Assembly (NCBI GenBank): GCA_902566785.1
Contig: CACFKI010000005.1
Span: forward strand, 1 to 48,612
DNA from: an uncultured Pelagibacteraceae bacterium
Lineage (GTDB): Bacteria; Pseudomonadota; Alphaproteobacteria; Pelagibacterales; Pelagibacteraceae
Reading direction: 5' to 3'
DNA length: 48,612 nucleotides
Positions 1 through 9,172 of this stretch are shown here, in pieces. Each line of letters opens with the position of its first letter. Positions within the stretch are counted from its first letter, which is position 1. The translations under genes and the position numbers were made by a program. The notes beneath the pieces were generated by a model. It was not told the DNA's origin and made no database searches. It was given only the letters and a program-made list of their open reading frames with translations.

Positions 1-662
1 TTGCCAATACCCGCAAATGCTATTATTTTTTTATTAGTAAATTTTTGAATATTTTTTGGAATATACTTGAAATAAAAAATATTACTTTTACAAATTTTAT
101 TTATTTGATTTTCTATTTTAATATTTTTTTCACCATTTATGAAAACACAATTTGCTTTTTTTAAAGAATTTAGACTTTCTCTGAGAGGACCTGCGGGTAA
201 AACTAATCCATTACCTATCCATTGTTTCTCATTAAAACACAAAATTGAGAAGTCTTTTTTAATTGAATAATCTTGAAAACCATCATCCATTACTGCAACG
301 TTAAAGTTATTTTGTGTTAGTTTTCTTAAACTCGATGATCGATTTTTGTCTGAAAACACTTTACTTGTGGTTTCTAGTAATGATATTTCATCTTCTACAT
401 AATTATAATATTTTTTAATTATTGCAGGTTTTTTTCCAATAGAAATTAAAATATTATATATTTCTTTCACCAAAGGAGTTTTTCCAGTTCCACCTAAATA
501 AATATTACCAACACAAATAATTGGAATTTCAAATATTTGTTTTTTTTTTAGTTTACTGATTAGATTAAATACAAATAAATAAATAATTGAGAATGGATAT
601 AAAATTATTGGCCATATAGAAAAATTTTTTGAGTCCCAAAATCTTGGTTTTTTAATAAACAT
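1..662 (-). CDS. lpxK: Tetraacyldisaccharide 4'-kinase LpxK (3' end cut by window edge)
   Basis: This gene reads leftward off the window, so only about the first 220 codons are present. LpxK phosphorylates the 4' position of the tetraacyldisaccharide lipid A precursor at the inner membrane, using ATP. I translated it by hand. It has an N-terminal hydrophobic segment at about residues 15-35, the family P-loop GGTGKTP at about residues 57-63, and the family motif DDGFQD near residue 125. The ATG at 660-662 overlaps the TAA of waaA by one base, so it is the last visible gene of a ubiA-msbA-waaA-lpxK run. It is read as functional because no stop interrupts the visible part. Confidence 0.93.
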   Translation of the reverse strand, partial: MFIKKPRFWDSKNFSIWPIILYPFSIIYLFVFNLISKLKKKQIFEIPIICVGNIYLGGTGKTPLVKEIYNILISIGKKPAIIKKYYNYVEDEISLLETTSKVFSDKNRSSSLRKLTQNNFNVAVMDDGFQDYSIKKDFSILCFNEKQWIGNGLVLPAGPLRESLNSLKKANCVFINGEKNIKIENQINKICKSNIFYFKYIPKNIQKFTNKKIIAFAGIG

Positions 663-1906
663 TATATTAAATTTCTAATTTCTAAATTGATACTATTTAA
701 TATCTTTCTTCCTAATTGATTAATTTTGACTATATTTTTTTTTTGTTTCACATTAGTTTTTAAGTTTTTAATAATTTTTATTTTTGCATCTTTAACACCG
801 TTTATTTTGGAAGAAACTCCGATATTATTTAGTAACGCATATATCTCTTTGAAATTATCCACGTTTGAACCATGAATTACTTTACATCCGCTTCTAGCAG
901 CTTCTAGTGGATTTTGACCACCTCTTTTTATTATCGAGCCACCTAAATATACAACTTTGCACATATTTAAAAAAGATTTTGTTTCACCATATGTATCAAC
1001 TAAATAAATATCTGTATCATTTTCAATATTAATTTTTGAGCTATGTAAATGTACTTTAAGTTTAAGATTTTCTAAATCATTTTTTATACTCTCAGCTCGA
1101 TTTACGTGTCTAGGAATAATAATTGATATAAATTTTTTATATTTATTTTTAAGTTCTAGATGAACCTTGCCACAAAAAATTTCTTCATCATAGTGAGTAC
1201 TAATACCACCGAAAAGTATATTTTTATTATTGAGAAGCTTAAAATTTTTAATTTTATTGATTTTTTTTATTTTTTTTGATTCTGAAAATTTTAAATTTCC
1301 CAAATTTTTAATATTTTTTGATCCAAGTTTTTTTAAATATAGTTTTGTTTCTTTATTTTGACATAAGCATAAATCAAATTTATTAAATATATCTTTTGAA
1401 AAACTTTTAAATTTAAACCATTTTGTAAAAGTTTTATTTGTAATCCTTGCATTAAGTAGAGCTATTTTAATATTTCTTTTATGTAAATTTTGTATTGTAT
1501 TTGGCCATATTTCGGACTCAACAAAAAATACCGCTGTCGGTTTCCAATAATTTAAGAACTTTTTAATTATTAAATTAGCATCAATAGGAAAAAATTGATG
1601 AATTGTTTTGTTTAATTTATATTTTTCTAAAACTTTCGATGAACTTAATGTTGATGAAGTAATAACTATTTGTTTTATTTTTGAATTTTTTTCTAACCTC
1701 TCAATTAATGGCATTATACTTAAAACTTCCCCAACGCTGGATCCATGAAACCAAATTACTTTTCCCTGCATTCTATTTTTTGATGAAATTCCTAATTTTT
1801 CTAAAAATCTGGTTGGGTGTTCTTTTTTTTTTATTATTCTAAAAAGTATTATAATAGGAGATAATAGTAAAATTAGATTAATTAAAATTCTGTAAAAAAA
1901 TAACAT
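662..1906 (-). CDS. waaA: 3-deoxy-D-manno-octulosonic acid (Kdo) transferase WaaA/KdtA
   Basis: WaaA transfers Kdo from CMP-Kdo to the lipid A precursor at the cytoplasmic face of the inner membrane. The 414-residue product has the family layout: an N-terminal membrane anchor (residues 1-22), then the GSSVGE loop whose Glu60 matches the catalytic base known in the family, and a GT-B C-terminal half with the conserved GGSIIKRGGQNPLE loop that binds CMP-Kdo. The length is normal (E. coli about 425). Its start overlaps the stop of the upstream msbA-like gene by one base, and its stop overlaps the lpxK start. This is a tightly coupled lipopolysaccharide operon. Confidence 0.95.
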   Translation of the reverse strand: MLFFYRILINLILLLSPIIILFRIIKKKEHPTRFLEKLGISSKNRMQGKVIWFHGSSVGEVLSIMPLIERLEKNSKIKQIVITSSTLSSSKVLEKYKLNKTIHQFFPIDANLIIKKFLNYWKPTAVFFVESEIWPNTIQNLHKRNIKIALLNARITNKTFTKWFKFKSFSKDIFNKFDLCLCQNKETKLYLKKLGSKNIKNLGNLKFSESKKIKKINKIKNFKLLNNKNILFGGISTHYDEEIFCGKVHLELKNKYKKFISIIIPRHVNRAESIKNDLENLKLKVHLHSSKINIENDTDIYLVDTYGETKSFLNMCKVVYLGGSIIKRGGQNPLEAARSGCKVIHGSNVDNFKEIYALLNNIGVSSKINGVKDAKIKIIKNLKTNVKQKKNIVKINQLGRKILNSINLEIRNLI

Positions 1907-3648
1907 TAATCTTTTCTTAACTGCTTTTCATAAAAGTTTTTATATATAATAGACTTTTTAATTAAATCCTCGTGATTACCTTCATCTACTATTTGTCCTT
2001 GATCTAAAACAAAAATTTTATCAGAATTTAAAATTGTTGATAATCTGTGTGCAATTATAAGTGAAGTCTTGTCTTTAGTTAAATGATTGATTGCTTTCTG
2101 AATTTTACTTTCTGTTTCAGCATCTAAAGAAGATGTTGCCTCATCCAAAAGAATTATTTTCGTTTTTTTTAATATAGCTCTTGCAATCGAAAGTCTTTGC
2201 TTCTCTCCTCCAGAAAGTCGTACACCATTTTCACCTATAACCGTATTATACCCGTCTTTAAGTTTTGATATAAATTCTGTAGCATAAGCTAATTCAGCTG
2301 CTTCAAAGACTTCTTTATCAGATGCATCAAGATTTGCGTATTTAATGTTATTAATGACTGTGTCATCAAATAAAGTTGTATCCTGACTGACTATTGAAAT
2401 ATTTTCTCTTAAAGATCTTAATTTTACATTATGAATAGATTGATTATCAATTTTAATTTCACCACTATCAGGATCATAAAATCGTGGTATTAAGTTTAGC
2501 AAAGTTGATTTACCAGCACCACTATGCCCTACAAATGCTGAAATTTTTCCCCCTTCAATAGATATATTTACCGATTTTAAAGTTTTTTGTTCAGAGTCTT
2601 TTAAATAAGAAAAGTTTACATCTTTAAAAATTATTTCACCTTTACTTAATTGAATTGGATCACATTCTTCTTTATTTGTAATTTCGTTCTTAATATCTAA
2701 TATTGGTATAATTCTTTTACCTGCAGAAATTCCCTGTTGAACACCAATATTTAGAGTAGCTAGAGATCTTACAGGTTGATAGGCCAACATCATTGCTGCA
2801 AGAAATGAAAAAAAATTATTAATTTCAAGTTCTTCTGACATTATTAGTTTACCAGAATAAAAAATTAAAAAAGCGATCATTATACCAGTTAAAGTTTCCA
2901 TTATTGGGGTTGATCTAACATAAACAGTATTTATTTTTTTTACTTTATTCGCTAGATTTGAAATTAATTCATCCGATCTATTACTTTCAAAATTTTCTTT
3001 TTGAAAAATTTTTATTAATTTGTGATTTTTAAAAATTTCAACTAAATGTTTATTTAAAAAACCTGACCTTTCTTGAGCCTGAGTAGATACTTTACCCATT
3101 CTTTTACCTAAACTTTTAGCTGCTATTGATGCCAAGGGTATCATTATTATAGCCACTAAAGATAATTTCCAGTTTTGATAAAACATAACACTTAACAATC
3201 CTATTAAAGTTAAAGAATCTTTAATAAGATTTAATAAATTAATACTTAATACGTTTTTTATTAGTTCAACATCAAAATTTAAATTTGATATATATTTTCC
3301 AGAATGTTTACTTTCAATAAATTTAGTATCTGATTTAATCAATGCTTTGATCATATCTGATTGGATACTTTTTTTGACTTCCTCGGCTACATTTATAAGT
3401 AACACTTTTGCGGTATATAAAGAGAGTCCTTTAGTAGCAAAAGCGACAACTATTAATACTGGAATTAGATAAATTAGAGTTTGATCTTTGTTTATAAACA
3501 ATTTTTCAATTGCTGGATCTAATAACCATGCTATTGATGATGTACTTCCTGCTACCATGACAGAAAAGAAAACTGCAATAAATATTTTCTTTAAGTGTCT
3601 TTTTGTATATTGATTGTAAAACCTTTTTAAAACCTCAAAATTTTTCAT
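1906..3648 (-). CDS. msbA: MsbA-type ABC exporter (lipid A flippase), fused membrane and ATPase domains
   Basis: This is a half-size ABC exporter of 580 residues. It has a six-helix type I exporter domain (about residues 1-320) followed by an ATPase domain. Walker A (GHSGAGKST) lies near residues 373-381, the signature LSGGEKQR near 477-484, Walker B with the catalytic Glu (ILLDEATSSLD) near 495-505, and the H-loop IAHRLST after it. Such proteins export many hydrophobic substrates. The position directly upstream of waaA and lpxK makes lipid A-core flipping, as in MsbA, the best assignment. The start ATG shares four bases with the stop of ubiA. The family is certain; the substrate is inferred from neighbours. 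Confidence 0.88.
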   Translation of the reverse strand: MKNFEVLKRFYNQYTKRHLKKIFIAVFFSVMVAGSTSSIAWLLDPAIEKLFINKDQTLIYLIPVLIVVAFATKGLSLYTAKVLLINVAEEVKKSIQSDMIKALIKSDTKFIESKHSGKYISNLNFDVELIKNVLSINLLNLIKDSLTLIGLLSVMFYQNWKLSLVAIIMIPLASIAAKSLGKRMGKVSTQAQERSGFLNKHLVEIFKNHKLIKIFQKENFESNRSDELISNLANKVKKINTVYVRSTPIMETLTGIMIAFLIFYSGKLIMSEELEINNFFSFLAAMMLAYQPVRSLATLNIGVQQGISAGKRIIPILDIKNEITNKEECDPIQLSKGEIIFKDVNFSYLKDSEQKTLKSVNISIEGGKISAFVGHSGAGKSTLLNLIPRFYDPDSGEIKIDNQSIHNVKLRSLRENISIVSQDTTLFDDTVINNIKYANLDASDKEVFEAAELAYATEFISKLKDGYNTVIGENGVRLSGGEKQRLSIARAILKKTKIILLDEATSSLDAETESKIQKAINHLTKDKTSLIIAHRLSTILNSDKIFVLDQGQIVDEGNHEDLIKKSIIYKNFYEKQLRKD

Positions 3649-4520
3649 ATAAAAAAATTGTTCTTTTCTATCAAAATTATTAAAAATACAATTAATCCCA
3701 ATGTATTATTACTTTTAAATTTTTTGTGACATGAGTTGCTATTATTTACTTCCCAATTTTTTATTTGATACAAAAATAAATGAAAGAAAGGAATTAATAA
3801 AAATAAATAATATAAATTATTAAATTTCATAAAGTATCCAATCAAAATTAGACAAACAAAAAATAAAAAATAGCTACTACCAATAAATGTTTTTGGACTA
3901 TTTTTAAATTTTATTGATGTTGATTTTACTCCAATTATTTCATCATCCTTAATATCTTGATACCCATAAATCGTGTCATAACCAAGTGTCCAAAATATGG
4001 CTCCAAAATAAAATATCAATGGTGCCAAACTTATACTTTCTTTAATAGATACCCAGCCCAATAGGAGTCCATAATTAAATGTTAGTCCTAAAAAAAGTTG
4101 GGGCCAATATGTAAATCTTTTCATTAAGGGATATGTAAAAGCAAAGGGCATAGAACATAAAGCAAGAATAATTGTTAAATTATTAAAATTAATTAAAACA
4201 AGAAGTGCTAGTAAACATAAAATTAGAGCAATTACTAAAGCTGATCTGACCGAAATTTTATTTGATGCAAGAGGTCTATTTTTTGTCCTCTCAACTTTTT
4301 GATCATAATTTTTATCAATAATATCATTTACAATACAGCCTGCTGATCGCATTAATACTGCTCCAGAAAAAAATAAAAAAATATATAAAATATAATTTTC
4401 AAAGCCATTTTGAAAATCATAAGCTATTGTAAGCCCCCACGCACATGGCCAAAATAAAAGCATATAGCCAATTGGCTTTTTAAGTCTTGTTAATTCAAAG
4501 AAGATGCTTATATGAGTCAT
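3645..4520 (-). CDS. ubiA: 4-hydroxybenzoate polyprenyltransferase UbiA
   Basis: UbiA is an integral membrane prenyltransferase that attaches the polyprenyl tail to 4-hydroxybenzoate in ubiquinone synthesis. The product has 291 residues, about eight predicted membrane helices, and both Asp-rich prenyl-diphosphate/Mg motifs: NDIIDKNYD at residues 65-73 and YDTIYGYQD near residue 180. It is the first gene of the leftward ubiA-msbA-waaA-lpxK run. It is divergent from the DUF2721-like gene, with only 48 bases between the two starts. A Cox10-like heme farnesyltransferase is the main alternative, but a clear one (ctaB) lies in the oxidase operon, which leaves this as UbiA. Confidence 0.93.
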   Translation of the reverse strand: MTHISIFFELTRLKKPIGYMLLFWPCAWGLTIAYDFQNGFENYILYIFLFFSGAVLMRSAGCIVNDIIDKNYDQKVERTKNRPLASNKISVRSALVIALILCLLALLVLINFNNLTIILALCSMPFAFTYPLMKRFTYWPQLFLGLTFNYGLLLGWVSIKESISLAPLIFYFGAIFWTLGYDTIYGYQDIKDDEIIGVKSTSIKFKNSPKTFIGSSYFLFFVCLILIGYFMKFNNLYYLFLLIPFFHLFLYQIKNWEVNNSNSCHKKFKSNNTLGLIVFLIILIEKNNFFI

Positions 4521-4568
4521 ATAAATTATTAAATAACAAAGATTTATTATTAAGCAAATTTAATCGTC

Positions 4569-4976
4569 ATGAACATAGATTACACTGTAGTTGCACTAAT
4601 GTTTCCTGCAATTCCACTTATAATGAATGTTTATTCTACTAGGTTTCACACTTTAAGTGCATTAATTAGAAAAATTCATGATGAATATGTATTTGAAAAA
4701 CACACACCTCCAGAATGGAAAGACCAGCTTAATAATTTAAATTATAGAATTAGTTTTTTAAAATACTCTATAATGTTTGGTGCATTTGGTTTTTTATTTA
4801 ATATGGTCACTGTTTTTGCACTCTATTTGGATGAGTTATTTGTTGCTAGAATTATTTTCGGGTCATGTTGTTTGTCAATGATGACTTCAATAATATTTTT
4901 TATCAGGGAAATTCAGATTTCTACCAAAGCCTTAAGACTTCATATATCTGATATGGATCAGCAGTTTAAGGAATAA
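4569..4976 (+). CDS. DUF2721-like small membrane protein
   Basis: The function is unknown. The 135-residue product has an N-terminal hydrophobic segment (about residues 5-20), a short loop ending in an R-K-I-H-D-E stretch, and two more hydrophobic helices near residues 65-88 and 92-112, with a charged C-terminus. The pattern of N-terminal helix, the TRFHTLSALIRKIHDE loop, then paired helices resembles the DUF2721 family, recalled rather than searched. The ATG at 4569 lies 48 bases from the divergent ubiA start. The 3' end overlaps the convergent quinone reductase gene by 11 bases. No regulatory site is apparent. Confidence 0.7.
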   Translation: MNIDYTVVALMFPAIPLIMNVYSTRFHTLSALIRKIHDEYVFEKHTPPEWKDQLNNLNYRISFLKYSIMFGAFGFLFNMVTVFALYLDELFVARIIFGSCCLSMMTSIIFFIREIQISTKALRLHISDMDQQFKE

Positions 4977-5937
4977 TTATTGCAGGGCCTAAAATTTGTC
5001 TGGATTCTAAATCTTTATGTGCTTGTTCAGCATCAACTAATTTATATTTTTTATAAATTTTAATTTTAATTTGATTTGAACTAATTTTTTCAAATAGAAC
5101 TTTTGAGGCTTCATTTAATTCCTCTCTAGTACTCAAGTATTGTTGCATAGCCGGTCTAACTAAATAAAGTCCCTTAGGTTGAATATTCTTCGGAACGTTA
5201 ATATCTGATAACGGCCCTGACGCATTACCAAAAGAAACCATCATACCTCTTACACTTAAACATTCTAAAGATCCATCCAAAGTAGTTTTTCCAACACCAT
5301 CATAAACCACTGGAACTCCTTTGCCATTAGTAATCTCTAACACTTTTTTTGCAAAATTTTCCTTATTGTAATTAATTACAAAATCGTAGCCATTAGTAAT
5401 TGCTTGATCTATTTTTTCGTCAGTTCCAACAGTACCAATAGTAGTACATCCAAGTGATTTAGCCCACTGACCAAAGATTTGGCCAACACCTCCAGCTGCT
5501 GCGTGAAATAATATTGTTTGTCCTTTTTTAACAGGATAAGTTTTATGTAGTAAATAAAATGTTGTTAAGCCTTTAGTCATTATTGCAGCTGCTATTTCTA
5601 AATCTATATCATCTGGAACTTTAACAAGATTTTTAGTTTGATAATTTCTGTGAGTTGAATATGAACCAATAGGTGCACCTGCGTACGATACTTTGTCACC
5701 GACTTTAAAATCTTTAACCATCGATCCAATTTGAGTAATTATCCCTGAACCTTCCAATCCTAGTGGGGAAGGAAGTTTTAATGGGTACAACCCTGATCTA
5801 TGATATGTATCGATATAATTAAGACCAATTGCTTTATGCTCAATAGTAACCTCATCATCTTGTGGTTTATCAATAGATATATCTTTTAACTCTAAAACCT
5901 CAGGTCCTCCATTTTTAGATATTTCAATTGCTTTCAT
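4966..5937 (-). CDS. qor: NAD(P)H:quinone oxidoreductase, zinc-free MDR family (Qor-like)
   Basis: This is a medium-chain dehydrogenase/reductase of 323 residues. It has the N-terminal GroES-like fold with the quinone-reductase pattern GLNYIDTYHRSG and a GLEGSG motif near residue 60. A Rossmann domain carries AAAGGVGQ near residue 146 for NADPH binding. The catalytic-zinc Cys/His set of alcohol dehydrogenases is not seen, as expected for the zinc-free Qor group, which reduces quinones by one electron. The start overlaps the stop of the pirin gene by one base, forming a doxX-pirin-qor transcription unit. The true substrate may be another enone. Confidence 0.88.
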   Translation of the reverse strand: MKAIEISKNGGPEVLELKDISIDKPQDDEVTIEHKAIGLNYIDTYHRSGLYPLKLPSPLGLEGSGIITQIGSMVKDFKVGDKVSYAGAPIGSYSTHRNYQTKNLVKVPDDIDLEIAAAIMTKGLTTFYLLHKTYPVKKGQTILFHAAAGGVGQIFGQWAKSLGCTTIGTVGTDEKIDQAITNGYDFVINYNKENFAKKVLEITNGKGVPVVYDGVGKTTLDGSLECLSVRGMMVSFGNASGPLSDINVPKNIQPKGLYLVRPAMQQYLSTREELNEASKVLFEKISSNQIKIKIYKKYKLVDAEQAHKDLESRQILGPAIIIP

Positions 5938-6773
5938 TACTTTACAAACGTACCATTATGATAGTCTTGAACTGCTTGCAAGATCTCAGCTTTTGTATTC
6001 ATTACAAATGGTCCTCCTCTAGCAATTTCTTCATTAATAGGCTTTCCAGAGATTACTAAAAATTTTGCATTTGTCTTGCTTCTTACTTTTAAATCTTCTC
6101 CTTTTTCTAGCAATATCAAAGTACTGTCTTTTGTTGTATCATGCTTTTTATCACCAATTTCTATTTCTCCATTTATTAAATAAATAAATGAGTTGTGAGA
6201 TGATGGTAGATTAAATTTAAATTCTTTATCTTTTTTTAATTCAACATCAAAATATACTGGTTCGACGTTATGGCCTTTTACAGGACCTTCTGCTTTTTCA
6301 AATTTTCCAGCAATAATTTTTATTTTTTTATCATTATCTTTATGAACACTCATGTTATCGGAATCTATATAAATATAATTAGGCTTACTCATTTTTAGTT
6401 TTGCTGGCATATTAATCCATAATTGAAATCCATGAAGACGACCTTCAGACATCGCTGGCATTTCAGAATGAATTATACCACTACCTGTCTTCATCCACTG
6501 AACATCACCTGAAGACATTCTACCTTTTGCACCAGTGCTATCTTCATGTTCGAATTCACCTTGAAGCATATAAGTTACTGTTTCAATTCCTCTATGAGGA
6601 TGAGGGGGAAATCCCGCGATATAATCTTCACTGTTTTCAGAACCAAACTCATCTAACATTAAAAAAGGATCAAAGTAGTTTGGTTCAACACCAATACTTC
6701 TTTTTAATTTAACTCCAGCACCATCAGAAGCTAGAATTGGTTTAATAATTTTTTTTACCTCAATATTTGACAT
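5937..6773 (-). CDS. Pirin family protein (bicupin)
   Basis: This is a two-cupin pirin-like protein of 278 residues. The first cupin has the family hallmark FDPFLMLDEFG (residues about 32-42) and the metal-binding stretch PPHPHRGIETVTY, followed by EHEDSTG. These carry the His/His/His/Glu ligands of pirins, which bind iron; some act as quercetin 2,3-dioxygenases and others as redox sensors. The C-terminal cupin is the usual non-metal one. It sits between a DoxX-like gene, whose 3' end it overlaps by 14 bases, and a quinone reductase. This suggests a quinone or phenolic oxidative-stress function, which is inferred only from context. Confidence 0.9.
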   Translation of the reverse strand: MSNIEVKKIIKPILASDGAGVKLKRSIGVEPNYFDPFLMLDEFGSENSEDYIAGFPPHPHRGIETVTYMLQGEFEHEDSTGAKGRMSSGDVQWMKTGSGIIHSEMPAMSEGRLHGFQLWINMPAKLKMSKPNYIYIDSDNMSVHKDNDKKIKIIAGKFEKAEGPVKGHNVEPVYFDVELKKDKEFKFNLPSSHNSFIYLINGEIEIGDKKHDTTKDSTLILLEKGEDLKVRSKTNAKFLVISGKPINEEIARGGPFVMNTKAEILQAVQDYHNGTFVK

Positions 6774-7161
6774 TTTTTTTTTTAAATTTGTTATCCAAAC
6801 TTATACCCCTGGCACCATTTACAAAAAGAATTAAAAAACCACCAGCAAGGGCAATATTTTTTAAGAAAGAAGTAAATTGCATTTGATCAGTAAAGTCATT
6901 ATGAAAAATAAATGCAGTAGTTATACAAAATAAACTCAATAATCCAGCAGCAAACTTTGTTTTATAACCAATGACAATCAAAACTGGACCTGCTATCTCT
7001 AAAATTATTGCTGGAACAATAAACATTCCTGGAATACCAAAACTTTCCATCCATCCAATAGTTCCCTCATAATTACTTATTTTAAATATTCCATTTAAAA
7101 GAAATAATGCAGTAATTAAAATTCTTCCAATCAGGTCTATTATATTTGTCATAGTGATCAT
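6760..7161 (-). CDS. DoxX family membrane protein
   Basis: This small membrane protein of 133 residues has four predicted helices and the DoxX signatures: GRILITALFLLNGIFKI near the N-terminus, GWMESFGIP in the first loop, and EIAGPVLIVIGYKT in the second helix. DoxX-like proteins associate with quinone-linked redox enzymes, but most have no proven reaction. A second in-frame ATG at 7152 (residue 4) is an equally good start. The gene leads a doxX-pirin-qor unit on the minus strand, overlaps pirin by 14 bases, and follows the haloacid dehalogenase-like gene by 15 bases, so all four are probably co-transcribed. Confidence 0.85.
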   Translation of the reverse strand: MITMTNIIDLIGRILITALFLLNGIFKISNYEGTIGWMESFGIPGMFIVPAIILEIAGPVLIVIGYKTKFAAGLLSLFCITTAFIFHNDFTDQMQFTSFLKNIALAGGFLILFVNGARGISLDNKFKKKNVKY

Positions 7162-7176
7162 TTAATTAGTTTTTTT

Positions 7177-7839
7177 TTATAAAATATCAAGTAGTTGATT
7201 TAGTCCAGTAATTTGTTTTATTGGTTTATAATCAAGATTATCAAATATATTATTATTCCTATTTACCCATATAGATGTAAATCCATAATTTCCACCGCCA
7301 GAAACATCCCAAGTATTTGCACTTAAAAAAGCAACTTCCTCATTTTTGATATTATATTTTTTAATTGGTATCTCATAAACCTTAGAACTTGGTTTATAAA
7401 CTTTAACATCCTCTATAGAAAAAATATCATCAAAAAGATTTTTTAAATTGTTATTATTAACTAATTCATGAAGTAGAGAAGGTGTTCCATTTGATAGTAT
7501 CGCTAATTTATATTTTTTTTCTTTAAGCTTTTCCAGAGTTTCTTTTACCTCTGGGTAAGGTGATAAAACCTTATATAAATTTAATAGTTCATTTTTCATT
7601 TCGATATTTATTTTAAAAGCTTTCATAGATTTATCTAAACTATCCTCTGTAATTTGCCAAAAATCTTTGTGTTTTTTCATTAAGCTTCTAAGCCAGGTAT
7701 ATTCTAATTGTGTAGTGCGCCAATAATTTGCAAATCCCTCCCATTTATCTCCAATTTTATCTTTACATTTTTCTGCAGCTGAATTGACATCAAATAATGT
7801 TCCATAAGCATCAAAAATTATTGCTTTAATATTTTTCAT
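7177..7839 (-). CDS. Haloacid dehalogenase type II-like HAD hydrolase
   Basis: This HAD-superfamily hydrolase has 220 residues. Motif I FDAYGTLFDV supplies the nucleophilic Asp near residue 10, motif II is LSNGTPSLL near 115, motif III is the Lys in YKPSSKVYEI near 150, and the last motif is SANTWDVSGGGNYGF near 175. The form SxNxWD...G is typical of L-2-haloacid dehalogenases, which hydrolyse L-2-haloalkanoates to D-2-hydroxyacids. Sequence alone cannot exclude a phosphatase-like role. It starts 16 bases from the divergent rsmE start and leads the doxX-pirin-qor run. Confidence 0.85.
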   Translation of the reverse strand: MKNIKAIIFDAYGTLFDVNSAAEKCKDKIGDKWEGFANYWRTTQLEYTWLRSLMKKHKDFWQITEDSLDKSMKAFKINIEMKNELLNLYKVLSPYPEVKETLEKLKEKKYKLAILSNGTPSLLHELVNNNNLKNLFDDIFSIEDVKVYKPSSKVYEIPIKKYNIKNEEVAFLSANTWDVSGGGNYGFTSIWVNRNNNIFDNLDYKPIKQITGLNQLLDIL

Positions 7840-7855
7840 AATCTAATTTGTAAAT

Positions 7856-8554
7856 ATGAGCAATATTAGATTATTTTTTGAAGAAAGTTTATCATTAAAT
7901 TTAAAGTCACAACTAAACAGGTCTCAATCTCATTATCTTTCCAAAGTAATGAGGTTAGGCAATGGTCAAAAATTTTCATTATTTAATGAAAGTGGAGAAT
8001 GGGTAGCTAAAGTTGATGATATAAATAAGGGCATAGTAGAATTTACTATTCAAAAAAAATTAAGATCAGCAGAAAATGATAAAGAAATTTGGTTAGCATT
8101 TACGCCAATCAAACTAAATTATTTGAATTTAATGATCCAAAAAGCTACAGAACTTGGAATAACAAGATTCATACCAATTTTGACAGAAAGAACTGTTGTA
8201 AGAAAATTAAATGAAAAAAGAATAAATAAAATTATTGCTGAAGCTTCTGAACAAAGTAATAGGCTAAATATCCCAAAACTAGAAAAAATTACAAAATTGG
8301 AAAACTTTTTAAAATCCAATCAAAATACCAATATAATCTTTGGAGATTTAAATACTGAAAAAACTAAAATTAATTTAGAAAAAAATGAACCCATTTGTAT
8401 TTTAATTGGACCAGAGGGTGATTTTTCTTTAAAGGAAAGAGAAATTATATTAAAACAAAAAAAAATAATTCCTCTTAAAATAAATAAAAACATACTTAGG
8501 TCAGAGACTGCTGCTATTTCTATGATTTCAATAGTTGTTTTTAATTTACTATAA
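7856..8554 (+). CDS. rsmE: 16S rRNA (uracil-1498 N3)-methyltransferase RsmE
   Basis: RsmE uses S-adenosylmethionine to methylate N3 of U1498 in 16S rRNA of the small subunit. The 232-residue product has the N-terminal PUA-like part with the SHYLSKVMRL motif (residues about 25-34). A C-terminal SPOUT domain carries the knot motifs IGPEGDFSLKERE near residue 182 and LRSETAA near 213. The start codon lies only 16 bases from the divergent HAD gene, leaving no room for two ordinary promoters. The last 6 bases overlap the convergent SCO gene. Confidence 0.95.
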   Translation: MSNIRLFFEESLSLNLKSQLNRSQSHYLSKVMRLGNGQKFSLFNESGEWVAKVDDINKGIVEFTIQKKLRSAENDKEIWLAFTPIKLNYLNLMIQKATELGITRFIPILTERTVVRKLNEKRINKIIAEASEQSNRLNIPKLEKITKLENFLKSNQNTNIIFGDLNTEKTKINLEKNEPICILIGPEGDFSLKEREIILKQKKIIPLKINKNILRSETAAISMISIVVFNLL

Positions 8555-9136
8555 ATATTTATTTATATTTTTATAAATATCATCATAAGTTGCATGATGA
8601 CTTATTCTATTTATATATTTACCATCTTTTAAGAGAATTATAGAAGAACTATGATTTATAAGATATTCACCATCTCCAGTAAATATTTTTTCCGACATCA
8701 CTCCCCAAGATTGTGACATTAAAAAAATTTTTTTAGGATCTCCAGTAATACCATACATTTTATTATCAAAAGAATTTAGATATTCCTTAATTATTTCAGG
8801 AGTATCTCTTTCTGGATCAATACTTACAAAAAAAATTTTTAGTTTACTTTTCTTTTTTTCATCTAAATTATTTATTACTAAATCAAGATTATTTAATGTC
8901 ATCGGACATATATCAGGACAATTAGTAAATCCAAAAAATATTGCTGTTAAAGGACCCTCGAAGGATGACTCAGTTATTACCTCATTATTCACATCAATTA
9001 ACGAGAATTCCGAACCTTTAAATTTTGATTCAATGTCATCTTTAGTTTTTTCCATAGATAAAAAAACTGGCAACATTAAAAACAAGAAAATTACTAGACA
9101 TCCTGTAATTACGGTTATTGAGGTCTTTAATTTCAT
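8549..9136 (-). CDS. SCO1/SenC family copper chaperone for cytochrome c oxidase
   Basis: SCO proteins deliver copper to, or reduce thiols of, the CuA site of oxidase subunit II at the outer face of the inner membrane. The 195-residue product has an N-terminal anchor (about residues 7-27) and a thioredoxin fold with the copper motif CPDIC (Cys73, Cys77). A conserved His in YLINHSSSIILL (about 162) is the third ligand. All ligands are present. The gene is divergent, 36 bases away, from a subunit III-like gene and lies 1.6 kb upstream of the oxidase operon, which agrees with a CuA assembly role. Confidence 0.93.
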   Translation of the reverse strand: MKLKTSITVITGCLVIFLFLMLPVFLSMEKTKDDIESKFKGSEFSLIDVNNEVITESSFEGPLTAIFFGFTNCPDICPMTLNNLDLVINNLDEKKKSKLKIFFVSIDPERDTPEIIKEYLNSFDNKMYGITGDPKKIFLMSQSWGVMSEKIFTGDGEYLINHSSSIILLKDGKYINRISHHATYDDIYKNINKYL

Positions 9137-9172
9137 AGTTGCAAAATATGTTTTACTAATTATATAAGCATT

